Position numbers and translations under genes: made by a program. A stretch of 64,000 nucleotides of DNA from Arcticimaribacter sp965277835 (GTDB lineage Bacteria; Bacteroidota; Bacteroidia; Flavobacteriales; Flavobacteriaceae), in contig OZ255841.1 of the NCBI GenBank assembly GCA_965277835.1, forward strand, positions 1,426,001 to 1,490,000, written 5' to 3'. Below are positions 25,581-33,865 of the stretch, in pieces (the first letter of the stretch is position 1; every line of letters begins with the position of its first letter). The notes below the pieces were generated by a model. It saw only the letters and a program-made list of their open reading frames with translations, had not been told where the DNA came from and searched no databases.

Positions 25581-27568
25581 TAGTTTCCGAGTTCTAATTG
25601 ATTTTTAACTAGATGATAGTAGGCTCCTTTTTGTGTTACAAGTTCAGTATGATTACCTTTTTCAATGATTTTTCCTTTATCCAAAACTACAATCTGATCG
25701 GCATTTTTTACAGTACTTAGTCGATGGGCAATAATAAGTACCGTTTTATTTTCAAAAAAGACATTAAGTTGTTCCATAATAGATTTTTCATTATTGGCAT
25801 CCAATGCTGAAGTTGCTTCATCGAAAAACAAAAAATCTGGGTTTTTATATACAGCCCTTGCAATTAGAATACGTTGCTTTTGTCCTGTGCTTAACCCAAT
25901 TCCTTCCATCCCAATTTTAGTGTTATAGGAAAGTGGTAAGGTTTCTATAAACTCTCTAATATTAGCAACCTCAACCGCATGAATCAATTTTCTTTCATCA
26001 ACCTCCTCATGGGTAATAGCAATATTGTGAGCAATACTATCGTTAAAAATATAGCCTTCTTGCATCACTACTCCACAGTGTTCTCGCCATGCTTTTTGGG
26101 AAATATTTTTTAAATCATATTTTCCCAAATTTATTTTCCCTTCATTGGGATCATAAAATTTTAATAATAGTTTCATTAAAGTAGTTTTTCCACTTCCACT
26201 AACTCCCACAATAGCGGTTACTTTATTGGCTGGAATTTCAAGGTTTAAATCCTGCAATACCATTTGGTCAGAACCTATATAACGAAACGAGACATTCTGT
26301 AAAGTAAATTTTTCTCGGGCTGGGATATCTCTTATTTTTTCTTGTTCAATACTCTCTTCATCTTCTTTTAGATGAATTTCTGAAATACGATCTAAAGAAA
26401 TTTTAGCATCTTGGAGCTCTCTGACAAAATCGATTATCTGAGATATTGGACCGTTGAGTTGCCCAACGATGTAAGAAATAGCAAGCATCATCCCTAAAGT
26501 AATTTCGCCGTCTATTACCAATTTAGCAGATAAAACAGTAATGAGAATATTTTTTAGTTCATTAAAAAAACCTGACCCTACACTTTGATACTGTTCTAAG
26601 CGTAATCCTGCAATGGCTACTTTATATAAGCGTGCTTGAATATATTCCCAACTCCATCGTTTTTGTTGTTCTGCATTATGGAGTTTAATTTCTTGCATTC
26701 CATTAATCAGTTCAATGACCTTACTTTGCTCTTGGCTAATTTCGGAGAAACGTTTATAATCTAATTCTGCGCGTTTTTTAAGAAAAATGGCAATCCATAA
26801 AAAATAAAACACACTCCCAAAGAAGAAAATCCAGAAGATAAAGCCGTTATAAAAAGCCAAGACCGCTCCAAAGATGACCACATTAAATAGAGAAAATAGC
26901 ACACCCAAAGAAGATGTAGTAAGGATTCTTTCAATACGTTGATGGTCATTGATACGTTGTAAAATATCTCCTGTTAAGCGGGTATCAAAAAAAGCTATCG
27001 GCAAGCTCATCAACTTAATGAAAAAATCGGAGATTAAAGAAATTTTGATACGTGTACTCAAGTGGAGTAGTATCCAACTTCGAATAATTTCCACTGCTGT
27101 TTTTCCAAGAAAAAGAGCTAGTTGAGCGAAGAGAATTAAATATACAAAATGAATATTTTGATTTTTAATCCCTACATCTACAATACTTTGTGTCAAAAAA
27201 GGAAAAACTAGTTGTAACAGACTTCCTGCAATAAGACCAATAACTAATTGAACAATATAAGGCTTAAATCTCAAGGCGTAACGAGACAAAAAAGGGAAAC
27301 CTAATTTTTTTGGTTGTTTGTTATCAAATTCATTGACAAAAAATTTTGGAGTGGGTTCTAATAAAAGAGCGACCCCTTCGTTGGTGTTTTTATCAACATT
27401 ATGACCAATCCAATGTTTTAAAAACTCTACTCTCTTATATTTTAATAATCCATATGCAGGATCAGAAATATAGAATGTATCTTTTTTTATTTTATAGAGA
27501 ACCACATAGTGGTTTTTATTAAAAAGCAAAACACAAATCGGGGTACAGCATAGGCTATAAAAAATCAA
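25580..27568 (-). CDS. Peptidase-type ABC exporter, C39 domain truncated at N-terminus
   Basis: An ABC exporter of the C39-peptidase (PCAT) class. The membrane domain spans about 100-370; the nucleotide-binding domain has Walker A 'GVSGSGKTT', signature 'LSTGQKQR', Walker B 'LFFDEATSALD' and switch 'IAHRLSTV'. The C39 domain survives only from its second half: 'NKNHYVVLYKI' (catalytic His) and 'FYISDPAYG' (catalytic Asp) remain, while the roughly 70 residues with the catalytic Cys are absent. The open frame begins after a TAA, with TTG at 27568 as the first usable start, and only 98 bp separate it from thyA. It may be a decayed gene or an exporter without leader cleavage. Confidence 0.85.
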   Translation of the reverse strand: MIFYSLCCTPICVLLFNKNHYVVLYKIKKDTFYISDPAYGLLKYKRVEFLKHWIGHNVDKNTNEGVALLLEPTPKFFVNEFDNKQPKKLGFPFLSRYALRFKPYIVQLVIGLIAGSLLQLVFPFLTQSIVDVGIKNQNIHFVYLILFAQLALFLGKTAVEIIRSWILLHLSTRIKISLISDFFIKLMSLPIAFFDTRLTGDILQRINDHQRIERILTTSSLGVLFSLFNVVIFGAVLAFYNGFIFWIFFFGSVFYFLWIAIFLKKRAELDYKRFSEISQEQSKVIELINGMQEIKLHNAEQQKRWSWEYIQARLYKVAIAGLRLEQYQSVGSGFFNELKNILITVLSAKLVIDGEITLGMMLAISYIVGQLNGPISQIIDFVRELQDAKISLDRISEIHLKEDEESIEQEKIRDIPAREKFTLQNVSFRYIGSDQMVLQDLNLEIPANKVTAIVGVSGSGKTTLMKLLLKFYDPNEGKINLGKYDLKNISQKAWREHCGVVMQEGYIFNDSIAHNIAITHEEVDERKLIHAVEVANIREFIETLPLSYNTKIGMEGIGLSTGQKQRILIARAVYKNPDFLFFDEATSALDANNEKSIMEQLNVFFENKTVLIIAHRLSTVKNADQIVVLDKGKIIEKGNHTELVTQKGAYYHLVKNQLELGN

Positions 27569-27641
27569 TACTGCTAGTTTATAAACTTAACGACTTTTGA
27601 TAACTATTTACATTTCGAAATAAATCAAATGTTTAAATCTT

Positions 27642-27649
27642 TATTTTTG
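27642..27649 (+). promoter_or_regulatory. Possible -7 element of thyA
   Basis: TATTTTTG matches TAnnTTTG exactly, 17 bp before the thyA ATG. No TTG lies at the usual -33 distance. Confidence 0.35.
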
Positions 27650-27666
27650 AACATAATAATTTATTA

Positions 27667-28491
27667 ATGCAACAATATTTAGATTTAATTCGGCATATAA
27701 AAGCAGAGGGCGTTTATAAAACAGACCGTACAGGAGTAGGCACAAAAAGCGTTTTTGGGTATCAAATGCGTTTCGACTTAGCAGAAGGGTTCCCCATGGT
27801 TACTACAAAAAAACTTCATTTGAAATCAATTATTTACGAATTGCTCTGGTTTTTAAAAGGCGATACAAATATTAATTATCTACAAAAAAATGGAGTTCGT
27901 ATTTGGAATGAATGGGCAGACGAAAACGGAAACCTTGGACCCGTATATGGACATCAATGGCGAAATTGGAATAACGAGGATATTGACCAAATTAAAACTA
28001 TAATACACACGCTAAAAACGTCTCCTGATAGTAGGCGTATGTTGGTCTCGGCATGGAACCCAAGTGTGCTCCCAGATACTTCGGTTAGTTTTAGTGAAAA
28101 CGTTGCAAATAACAAAGCTGCGCTACCGCCTTGCCATGCGTTTTTTCAATTCTATACGGTTAATGGTAAATTATCTTGTCAACTCTATCAGCGAAGTGCC
28201 GACGTGTTTTTGGGCGTGCCTTTCAATATTGCATCGTATGCCCTATTAACTCTAATGATGGCGCAAACATGTAATTTGGAAGCAGGGGATTTTATCCACA
28301 CTTTTGGAGACGCACATATTTATACAAATCACGAAGAACAGATTAACCTTCAATTATCGAGAACACCCAAAACACTCCCTACAATGAAACTAAATCCGGA
28401 AATCAAGGATATTTTTGAGTTTACTTTTGATGACTTTGAGCTGATTGATTATAATCCGCATCCGCCAATAAAAGGAGCTGTAGCTATCTAA
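27667..28491 (+). CDS. thyA: Thymidylate synthase
   Basis: Methylates dUMP to dTMP with methylene-tetrahydrofolate. The catalytic Cys is in 'LPPCHAFFQFY' (about 157), the dUMP-binding segment is 'LYQRSADVFLGVPFNIASYA', and the start 'YLDLIRHIKAEG' and end 'NPHPPIKGAVAI' are standard. The 274-residue length is near normal, with an insertion before the catalytic site. It converges with the class V PLP gene, overlapping by 4 bp at the stops. FolA, which recycles its folate product, lies 1.2 kb downstream. Confidence 0.97.
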   Translation: MQQYLDLIRHIKAEGVYKTDRTGVGTKSVFGYQMRFDLAEGFPMVTTKKLHLKSIIYELLWFLKGDTNINYLQKNGVRIWNEWADENGNLGPVYGHQWRNWNNEDIDQIKTIIHTLKTSPDSRRMLVSAWNPSVLPDTSVSFSENVANNKAALPPCHAFFQFYTVNGKLSCQLYQRSADVFLGVPFNIASYALLTLMMAQTCNLEAGDFIHTFGDAHIYTNHEEQINLQLSRTPKTLPTMKLNPEIKDIFEFTFDDFELIDYNPHPPIKGAVAI

Positions 28492-29522
28492 ATATGCTTG
28501 TCAATTACAGTCAAAAGATGATTTACATCTTCTAGGGTATTATAAAAATGTAAGGACACCCGAACACCAACGCCTCTTTTAACACAATGAATTTTCTCAT
28601 CAATTAACGCTTGGTATGCGTCTTCCGAAATTTTAAGAACAAAAATAGAAGAGTGTTGCTTTCGCCTATGCACAAAGTCTTCAAGTACGTTTCTTTTTTT
28701 TAGTTCTTCGAACAAAAAGACACTCAATTTTCTTTTTTCTTCAAAGAGGTTGTCATACCCAAGTAAACGCAATTCTTTTATCGCAACTCCCAAAGCGCCT
28801 ATCGTAATAGGCACTTTGTGTCCATAATCTAATATCAATCTAACATCGTCTTTGGTTATCTTTAGTTGGGTCAACAGCTCGTCTTTTATACACATATATC
28901 CATTCCCATGCCCCGCCAAAAGCCATTTATAACCACTCCCAAAAACAGCATCAATAGCACTTTCTTTAAAACTAAAAGGCTCAGCACCTATAAACTGAGT
29001 GCCATCTGCCAGAATAATCAAATTAGGAAACTCTTTTTTAATCGTATGTAAAAAATCTATGTCAAATAAAAGTCCCGAATTATATTGAATTATACTAAAT
29101 GCAAACACATCGTATGTATACTTTCTTAAAGCATTGAGAACCGTTTTTTCTACATCATTTTTAAGGTCAACCTTTGTATATTCTAATTGATGCAAGTCTA
29201 TATTTTTAATAATTGACGGGTAATCGTCTTCTAAGACTAAAAACTTATATGTTTTAGGGATTTTAAATAAAAACGTTTGAAAGCCTGCTGAAAGTCCAGC
29301 AGTTAAAAAAATGTTTTCTTTAGGTGCATCTAATAACCACGATAATTGCTCCCTAGAATATTCTTCGATTTGAACAGATCGTACTCTTTTAAAATAATCG
29401 GGTGTGGATGCATACTCAAGGTTAACTTTGTCTCGCCATTCTACTAAAGTCTTTGAAATTGGCGCACAATACGCTGTGTTTAGATAAGTACAATTTTCTA
29501 AACCTATGAATTTATCTTTCAT
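28488..29522 (-). CDS. Class V aminotransferase-fold PLP enzyme
   Basis: A fold-type I PLP enzyme of the class V (cysteine desulfurase/isopenicillin epimerase-like) group. The PLP Lys lies in 'FGSGYKWLLAGHGNGYM' (about 200) and the cofactor Asp in 'LILADGTQFIGA' (about 175). At 344 residues it is somewhat short. The loop Cys expected in NifS/SufS desulfurases is not evident, so an aminotransferase or kynureninase-like role is likelier. Substrate unknown. Its stop overlaps that of thyA. Confidence 0.8.
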   Translation of the reverse strand: MKDKFIGLENCTYLNTAYCAPISKTLVEWRDKVNLEYASTPDYFKRVRSVQIEEYSREQLSWLLDAPKENIFLTAGLSAGFQTFLFKIPKTYKFLVLEDDYPSIIKNIDLHQLEYTKVDLKNDVEKTVLNALRKYTYDVFAFSIIQYNSGLLFDIDFLHTIKKEFPNLIILADGTQFIGAEPFSFKESAIDAVFGSGYKWLLAGHGNGYMCIKDELLTQLKITKDDVRLILDYGHKVPITIGALGVAIKELRLLGYDNLFEEKRKLSVFLFEELKKRNVLEDFVHRRKQHSSIFVLKISEDAYQALIDEKIHCVKRGVGVRVSLHFYNTLEDVNHLLTVIDKHI

Positions 29523-29555
29523 TAAATGTATTCTATGGGATAAAAATTATGCTTA

Positions 29556-29563
29556 CAAAAATA
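29556..29563 (-). promoter_or_regulatory. Possible -7 element of class V PLP gene
   Basis: CAAAAATA on the plus strand gives TATTTTTG on the minus strand, a perfect TAnnTTTG 33 bp upstream of the ATG at 29522. No -33 TTG is evident. Confidence 0.3.
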
Positions 29564-29648
29564 GTAATCTTTAGACGTGTCTTATTTTAATTTTAACCTT
29601 TATTTTTAAACATATTTATATGAAATATCCGCAATCGTCCAAATTATA

Positions 29649-29656
29649 TAACTTTG
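29649..29656 (+). promoter_or_regulatory. Possible -7 element of folA-fabD
   Basis: TAACTTTG matches TAnnTTTG. It would give a leader of about 65 nt carrying a 16-codon ORF (29681-29731) that overlaps the folA ATG. Confidence 0.35.
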
Positions 29657-29723
29657 GGGTTTTCAAAAAAATAAATACTTATGTCCGCTATTCAATTATA
29701 TTCGTATAAACAACATCAAAATA

Positions 29724-30287
29724 ATGATTAGAGAAAAAAACGAAGAGGTTTTATATCAAAAGGACTCAGCCCAAGACTCAGGCTTATTAGTCCCTCAAAA
29801 TAAAACCATTACTATAATTGCTGCTGCTGCTCAAAATGATGCTCTTGGTAAAGACAACGATTTGATATGGCATATCTCCGAGGACTTAAAACGGTTTAAA
29901 CGTTTAACAACAGGGCATGCTATAATTATGGGGAGAAAAACTTTTGAATCTATGCCAAAAGCACTTCCAAACCGAACAAATATTGTATTAACTAAAAATC
30001 GTTCTTATCAAGCCCCTGGAGCTTTGGTAGCAAACACACTTGAACAAGCTCTTAATATGGCGAAAGATGACCTTCAGCCTTTTATTATTGGTGGGGCTCA
30101 GGTATATTCTTTGTTTATGGAACATGCTGATAGAATTGAATTAACACGAATACACCATAGTTTTGAAGCAGATGTCTTTTTCCCTAAAATTGATGACACT
30201 AAATGGGATATTATTAAAAAAGAATTTGTGCCTAAAACTAACAACCAACCTTATGACTATACCTTTATAACATATAACAAAAAATAA
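29724..30287 (+). CDS. folA: Dihydrofolate reductase
   Basis: Reduces dihydrofolate to tetrahydrofolate with NADPH. The catalytic region reads 'DALGKDNDLIWHISEDLKRFK', followed by 'IIMGRKTFESMP' and 'PFIIGGAQVY'. The 187-residue protein has a 27-residue polar N-terminal extension before the first beta strand 'TITIIAAAAQ'. There is no other ATG before the conserved core, so the extension appears real unless a rare start is used. It is followed 5 bp later by fabD. Confidence 0.94.
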   Translation: MIREKNEEVLYQKDSAQDSGLLVPQNKTITIIAAAAQNDALGKDNDLIWHISEDLKRFKRLTTGHAIIMGRKTFESMPKALPNRTNIVLTKNRSYQAPGALVANTLEQALNMAKDDLQPFIIGGAQVYSLFMEHADRIELTRIHHSFEADVFFPKIDDTKWDIIKKEFVPKTNNQPYDYTFITYNKK

Positions 30288-30292
30288 CGTAC

Positions 30293-31177
30293 ATGAAAGC
30301 ATATATATTCCCTGGACAAGGAGCACAATTCCCAGGTATGGGAAAAGACCTCTTTGAAAACTCACAAGAAGCTAAAAAATTATTCCATCAAGCCAACGAA
30401 ATCCTTGGTTTTCCAATAACCGATACTATGTTTGGAGATAGTGCAGAAGCGTTAAAAGAAACTCAAATTACACAATGTGCTGTGTTTCTTCATTCTACAA
30501 TTTTAAGTACAGTGATGGACACACGTTTTCAACCAGATTGTGTTGCGGGTCATTCTCTTGGAGAGTTCTCTGCCCTAGTTGCAGCACAAGCACTAACTTT
30601 TGAGGATGGTTTACAACTAGTACATCAGCGTGCATTAGCAATGCAAGAGGCTTGCAATGAAATACCAGGTACTATGGCTGCTGTCTTAGGTTTAGAAGAT
30701 AGTATTATTGAAAAAGTTTGTAAAGACACTAACGGTATTGTCGTTGCTGCTAACTATAACTGCCCTGGTCAACTGGTTATATCTGGCGAAGAAAAAGCTA
30801 TTATTGATGCCTGTGAAGAAATGAAAAAAGCTGGCGCAAAAAGGGCTTTACCTCTTCCTGTCGGAGGTGCGTTTCATTCCCCACTTATGGAGCCTGCCCG
30901 AACAAAACTTAAAACAGCAATAGAAAATACCCCTATACAATCTCCTATTTGTCCTGTATATCAAAACGTAACCGCAAAAGGAGTAACAGATGCCGAAGAC
31001 ATAAAAGTGAATTTAATAGCACAACTTACCGCACCTGTTCGTTGGACACAAAGTGTTCAGCAAATGTTACAAGACGGCGTTTCTTCTTTTATCGAAGTAG
31101 GCCCTGGTAAAATTTTACAGGGGTTAGTTAAAAAAATAGATAGAACTGCCGAAACTTCTTCTGCCGTATTTTCTTAA
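30293..31177 (+). CDS. fabD: Malonyl-CoA:ACP transacylase
   Basis: Loads malonyl groups onto acyl carrier protein for fatty acid synthesis. The nucleophile elbow GHSLGE lies in 'CVAGHSLGEFSALVAA' (Ser about 86), and the partner His in 'VGGAFHSPLM'. The start 'YIFPGQGAQFPGMG' is typical. At 294 residues it is complete. It sits 5 bp after folA, so the two are co-transcribed, and its stop is 1 bp from the convergent amidohydrolase stop. Confidence 0.96.
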   Translation: MKAYIFPGQGAQFPGMGKDLFENSQEAKKLFHQANEILGFPITDTMFGDSAEALKETQITQCAVFLHSTILSTVMDTRFQPDCVAGHSLGEFSALVAAQALTFEDGLQLVHQRALAMQEACNEIPGTMAAVLGLEDSIIEKVCKDTNGIVVAANYNCPGQLVISGEEKAIIDACEEMKKAGAKRALPLPVGGAFHSPLMEPARTKLKTAIENTPIQSPICPVYQNVTAKGVTDAEDIKVNLIAQLTAPVRWTQSVQQMLQDGVSSFIEVGPGKILQGLVKKIDRTAETSSAVFS

Positions 31178-31178
31178 T

Positions 31179-32459
31179 CTAATTATTCTTATAAACTACA
31201 CCATTTTTCATTACAAAAGTAATGTTCTCTAAAGTTGCAATATTATCTAGTGCGCTCTCGTCCGAAGCCACAATATCTGCATAAAACCCTGGTGCAATTT
31301 GACCTAAACTATCGGGGTTATCTAATAGTTTGGCATTTACTATTGTTGCTGTTTGAAGCGCCTCGCTAGCAGGCATACCAACCTCGACCATATAACCAAA
31401 TTCCTTTGCATTTAACCCATGTGGAAAAACACCTGCATCAGTTCCAAATGCAATTGGGACTCCCATTTCATAAGCCTTCTTAAACGTTCGTTGAATTTGT
31501 GGTCCAACTTTCAATGCCTTTGGAACAATTATTTCTGGATAATACCCTGGTATTTTAGCTTTTTCTGCAACCTGCTTCCCTGCTGTTATAGTTGGCACCA
31601 AAAAAGATTCTTTTTCTTTCATTAGTTTCATTGTTCTTTCGCTCATCAAAGTTCCATGTTCAATGGTTTTTACTCCCGATGCAACAGCTCTATACATACC
31701 TTCGTCTCCGTGTGCGTGCGCGGCTACCTTCATCCCATAGTCTTTCGCAGTTTGAGTTATAGCTTTGATTTCGGTTCCCGTAAATTGTGGGTTTTCACCA
31801 CTTTTAGCTACACTAAGCACTCCACCTGTCGCTGTTATTTTTATCCAATCCGCTCCGTTTTTATATCGTTGTCGAACTGCTTTTCGAGCATCTTCTACAG
31901 AATTTACCACACCTTCTTTAGGGCCTGGATCTCCTTGTATTGATTTTTTATTACCATTAGTAGGATCTGCATGCCCTCCTGTGGATGCTAATGATTTTCC
32001 GGCAGTGAAAATTCTTGGGCCCACTACTTTACCCGCCGAAATGGCTTTGCGTAATGCAATATTAACTCCTGAACCTCCCATATCTCTTACCGCAGTAAAA
32101 CCAGCCATAAGAGAGCGTTTTGCATATACCGTTGCATTAAAAGCGATGTCTGCCTCGTTTAGCCGATATCTATTCAAATAGCTTTGTGAATTAGACTCAG
32201 ATTCGATATGTACATGCATATCAATAAAGCCTGGGTAAACTGTTTTGCTTTTTAAATTAATAACTTTAATCGTTTCATTTTCAGGGGCGAGATATCCATT
32301 TTGAACAGCTTTAATAATTGATTTTTCGATAATTATCGTTTGTACTTTATTCATTTTTCCTGCACTACTATCGAACACTTGTCCGCAATGTATATAAGTT
32401 GTTTGTGCAAATAAACCGACGCTAATAAAAAAGAATAGTATTGAAGTGATTTTTTTCAT
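31179..32459 (-). CDS. Secreted metal-dependent amidohydrolase (prolidase-like)
   Basis: An amidohydrolase-superfamily enzyme with an N-terminal signal peptide (about 1-18, cleavage near LFAQ). Metal ligands are visible in 'IDMHVHIES' (HxH), 'KITATGG', 'AAHAHGDEG' and 'TIEHGT', with the catalytic Asp in 'AFGTDAGVFPHG'. This arrangement belongs to the imidazolonepropionase/Xaa-Pro dipeptidase-like subgroup, secreted versions of which act on dipeptides or acyl-amino acids. Substrate not determined. Confidence 0.86.
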   Translation of the reverse strand: MKKITSILFFFISVGLFAQTTYIHCGQVFDSSAGKMNKVQTIIIEKSIIKAVQNGYLAPENETIKVINLKSKTVYPGFIDMHVHIESESNSQSYLNRYRLNEADIAFNATVYAKRSLMAGFTAVRDMGGSGVNIALRKAISAGKVVGPRIFTAGKSLASTGGHADPTNGNKKSIQGDPGPKEGVVNSVEDARKAVRQRYKNGADWIKITATGGVLSVAKSGENPQFTGTEIKAITQTAKDYGMKVAAHAHGDEGMYRAVASGVKTIEHGTLMSERTMKLMKEKESFLVPTITAGKQVAEKAKIPGYYPEIIVPKALKVGPQIQRTFKKAYEMGVPIAFGTDAGVFPHGLNAKEFGYMVEVGMPASEALQTATIVNAKLLDNPDSLGQIAPGFYADIVASDESALDNIATLENITFVMKNGVVYKNN

Positions 32460-32508
32460 AATATAAAATGTTTGTGTGAAAGATACTATTTTTCATTATA
32501 ACCTCTAA

Positions 32509-32622
32509 AATTTTAAATCTGAAATTAAGGATAATGAAAAAGGGATTTCTGTTTCGGACAGGTTAAATACGTTAAACGCAATGAAAGATGACGGATTGTT
32601 AACAGAAGAAAAAGTTGCTTAA
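32509..32622 (+). pseudogene. Gene remnant with SHOCT-like C-terminus
   Basis: An open frame without a plausible start codon, bounded by TAA at 32506 and TAA at 32620. It encodes a 37-residue tail whose segment 'VSDRLNTLNAMKDDGLLTEEK' closely follows the SHOCT pattern (a short C-terminal helix-turn-helix with DGLLTEEE-type ending). It ends just where SHOCT domains continue. It reads as the surviving 3' end of a deleted gene. The intergenic space around it (32460-32642) holds nothing else. Confidence 0.5.
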
Positions 32623-32642
32623 TTATACTATTTTGTAATACT

Positions 32643-33776
32643 CTAATTCCCTAAAAACTCTTTTATCTTGGCTGTAATATATTCTATTTGGTCTGTGGTT
32701 AATTCAGAATGCATAGGAAGGGAAACCACTTCTTTTACCAATTGGTTGGTTACTTCAAAATCAGTTTCTTTATAACCACTATGAGTATACGCTTTTTGGG
32801 CATGTAGCGGTACTGGATAATAAATCCCGCAAGGAATACCGTTTTTATTTAAGAATTCGACCAACGCATCTCTATCACTATTTATAATCCGTAAAGTATA
32901 TTGATGATACACGTGGGAGTCATAATCTGCAACACAAATAGGTGTTATAATATTGGAATATTCAGACAATAAACGAGTGTAATGTGCAGCAGCTTTTTTT
33001 CTGTGTTCATTATAAGCATCTAAATATTGTAACTTCACCTTAAGCACTGCAGCTTGTATAGAATCTAATCGTGAATTTACCCCAATCACATCATGATAAT
33101 AACGCTTATACATTCCATGATTTACAATACCTCTGATAAAATGGGCTAATTCGTCATCATTTGTAAAAATAGCACCTCCATCGCCATAAGCTCCAAGGTT
33201 TTTAGACGGAAAAAAAGAAGTCGTACCTATATGTCCTATAGTACCCGTTTTATATTTTGACCCATCTTTATAAGTATAAGTTGCTCCTATTCCTTGTGCA
33301 TTATCTTCTATCACAAAAAGGTTATACCTATTTGCTACTTCCATAATTTCTTCCATCGGAGCTACTTGACCAAAAAGATGAATAGGGATAATTGCTTTTG
33401 TTTTTGGAGTAATTGCTTTTTCGATAGCTTCGGGAGTAATATTAAAAGTTACCGGATCGACATCTACCAATACAGGGGTTAAATTTAATAACCCTATTAC
33501 TTCGGCAGTAGCAGCAAAAGTAAAGTCTGCAGTAATTATTTCATCACCTGGTTCTAATTTTAAAGCCATCAATGCAATTTGAAGAGCATCTGTTCCATTA
33601 GCACATGGTATTACATGTTTAATGTTGAGGTATGTTTCTAAATCAGCTTGAAAATTATGTACAGCCGCTCCATTAATAAACGATGTAGTTTCTAACACCC
33701 CTTGTAAAGCATGTTCTATCTCGGGTTTTATACGTTCATATTGACCTTTTAGGTCTACCATTTGAATTTTCTTCAT
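32643..33776 (-). CDS. DegT/DnrJ/EryC1-family sugar aminotransferase
   Basis: A PLP enzyme that aminates keto-sugars on nucleotide carriers. Cofactor contacts are 'CANGTDALQIAL', 'ITADFTFAATAEVIG', 'VIEDNAQGIGA' and the PLP Lys in 'FFPSKNLGAYGDGGA'. I take the ATG at 33776 ('MKKIQMVDLKGQY', 377 residues). The ATG at 33797 adds seven unconserved residues and would overlap the promoter-like element at 33795-33802. It probably feeds LPS or capsule synthesis; kdtA lies divergently next to it. Confidence 0.92.
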   Translation of the reverse strand: MKKIQMVDLKGQYERIKPEIEHALQGVLETTSFINGAAVHNFQADLETYLNIKHVIPCANGTDALQIALMALKLEPGDEIITADFTFAATAEVIGLLNLTPVLVDVDPVTFNITPEAIEKAITPKTKAIIPIHLFGQVAPMEEIMEVANRYNLFVIEDNAQGIGATYTYKDGSKYKTGTIGHIGTTSFFPSKNLGAYGDGGAIFTNDDELAHFIRGIVNHGMYKRYYHDVIGVNSRLDSIQAAVLKVKLQYLDAYNEHRKKAAAHYTRLLSEYSNIITPICVADYDSHVYHQYTLRIINSDRDALVEFLNKNGIPCGIYYPVPLHAQKAYTHSGYKETDFEVTNQLVKEVVSLPMHSELTTDQIEYITAKIKEFLGN

Positions 33777-33794
33777 CAAGTAAATGTTAAAATA

Positions 33795-33802
33795 CAAATT
33801 TA
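33795..33802 (-). promoter_or_regulatory. Possible -7 element of DegT gene
   Basis: CAAATTTA on the plus strand reads TAAATTTG on the minus strand, 19 bp upstream of the chosen ATG at 33776. It favours that start over the ATG at 33797. Confidence 0.35.
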
Positions 33803-33840
33803 AAAAAAGGTTTCTTCTTTCATGGAATTAAAGGATAAAC

Positions 33841-33848
33841 TATTTTTG
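33841..33848 (+). promoter_or_regulatory. Possible -7 element of kdtA
   Basis: TATTTTTG matches TAnnTTTG 17 bp upstream of the kdtA ATG. No TTG lies at -33; the spacer region is T-rich. Confidence 0.35.
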
Positions 33849-33865
33849 AATGAGATTAAGCCATT

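Noticed and set aside
27569..27666. Attachment site matching the tRNA-Ala 3' end
   Set aside because: I looked for a copy of the T-arm/acceptor sequence beyond the exporter genes and found none.
31765..32181. 138-codon plus-strand open frame
   Set aside because: It is opposite the well-supported amidohydrolase gene, with no recognisable motif.
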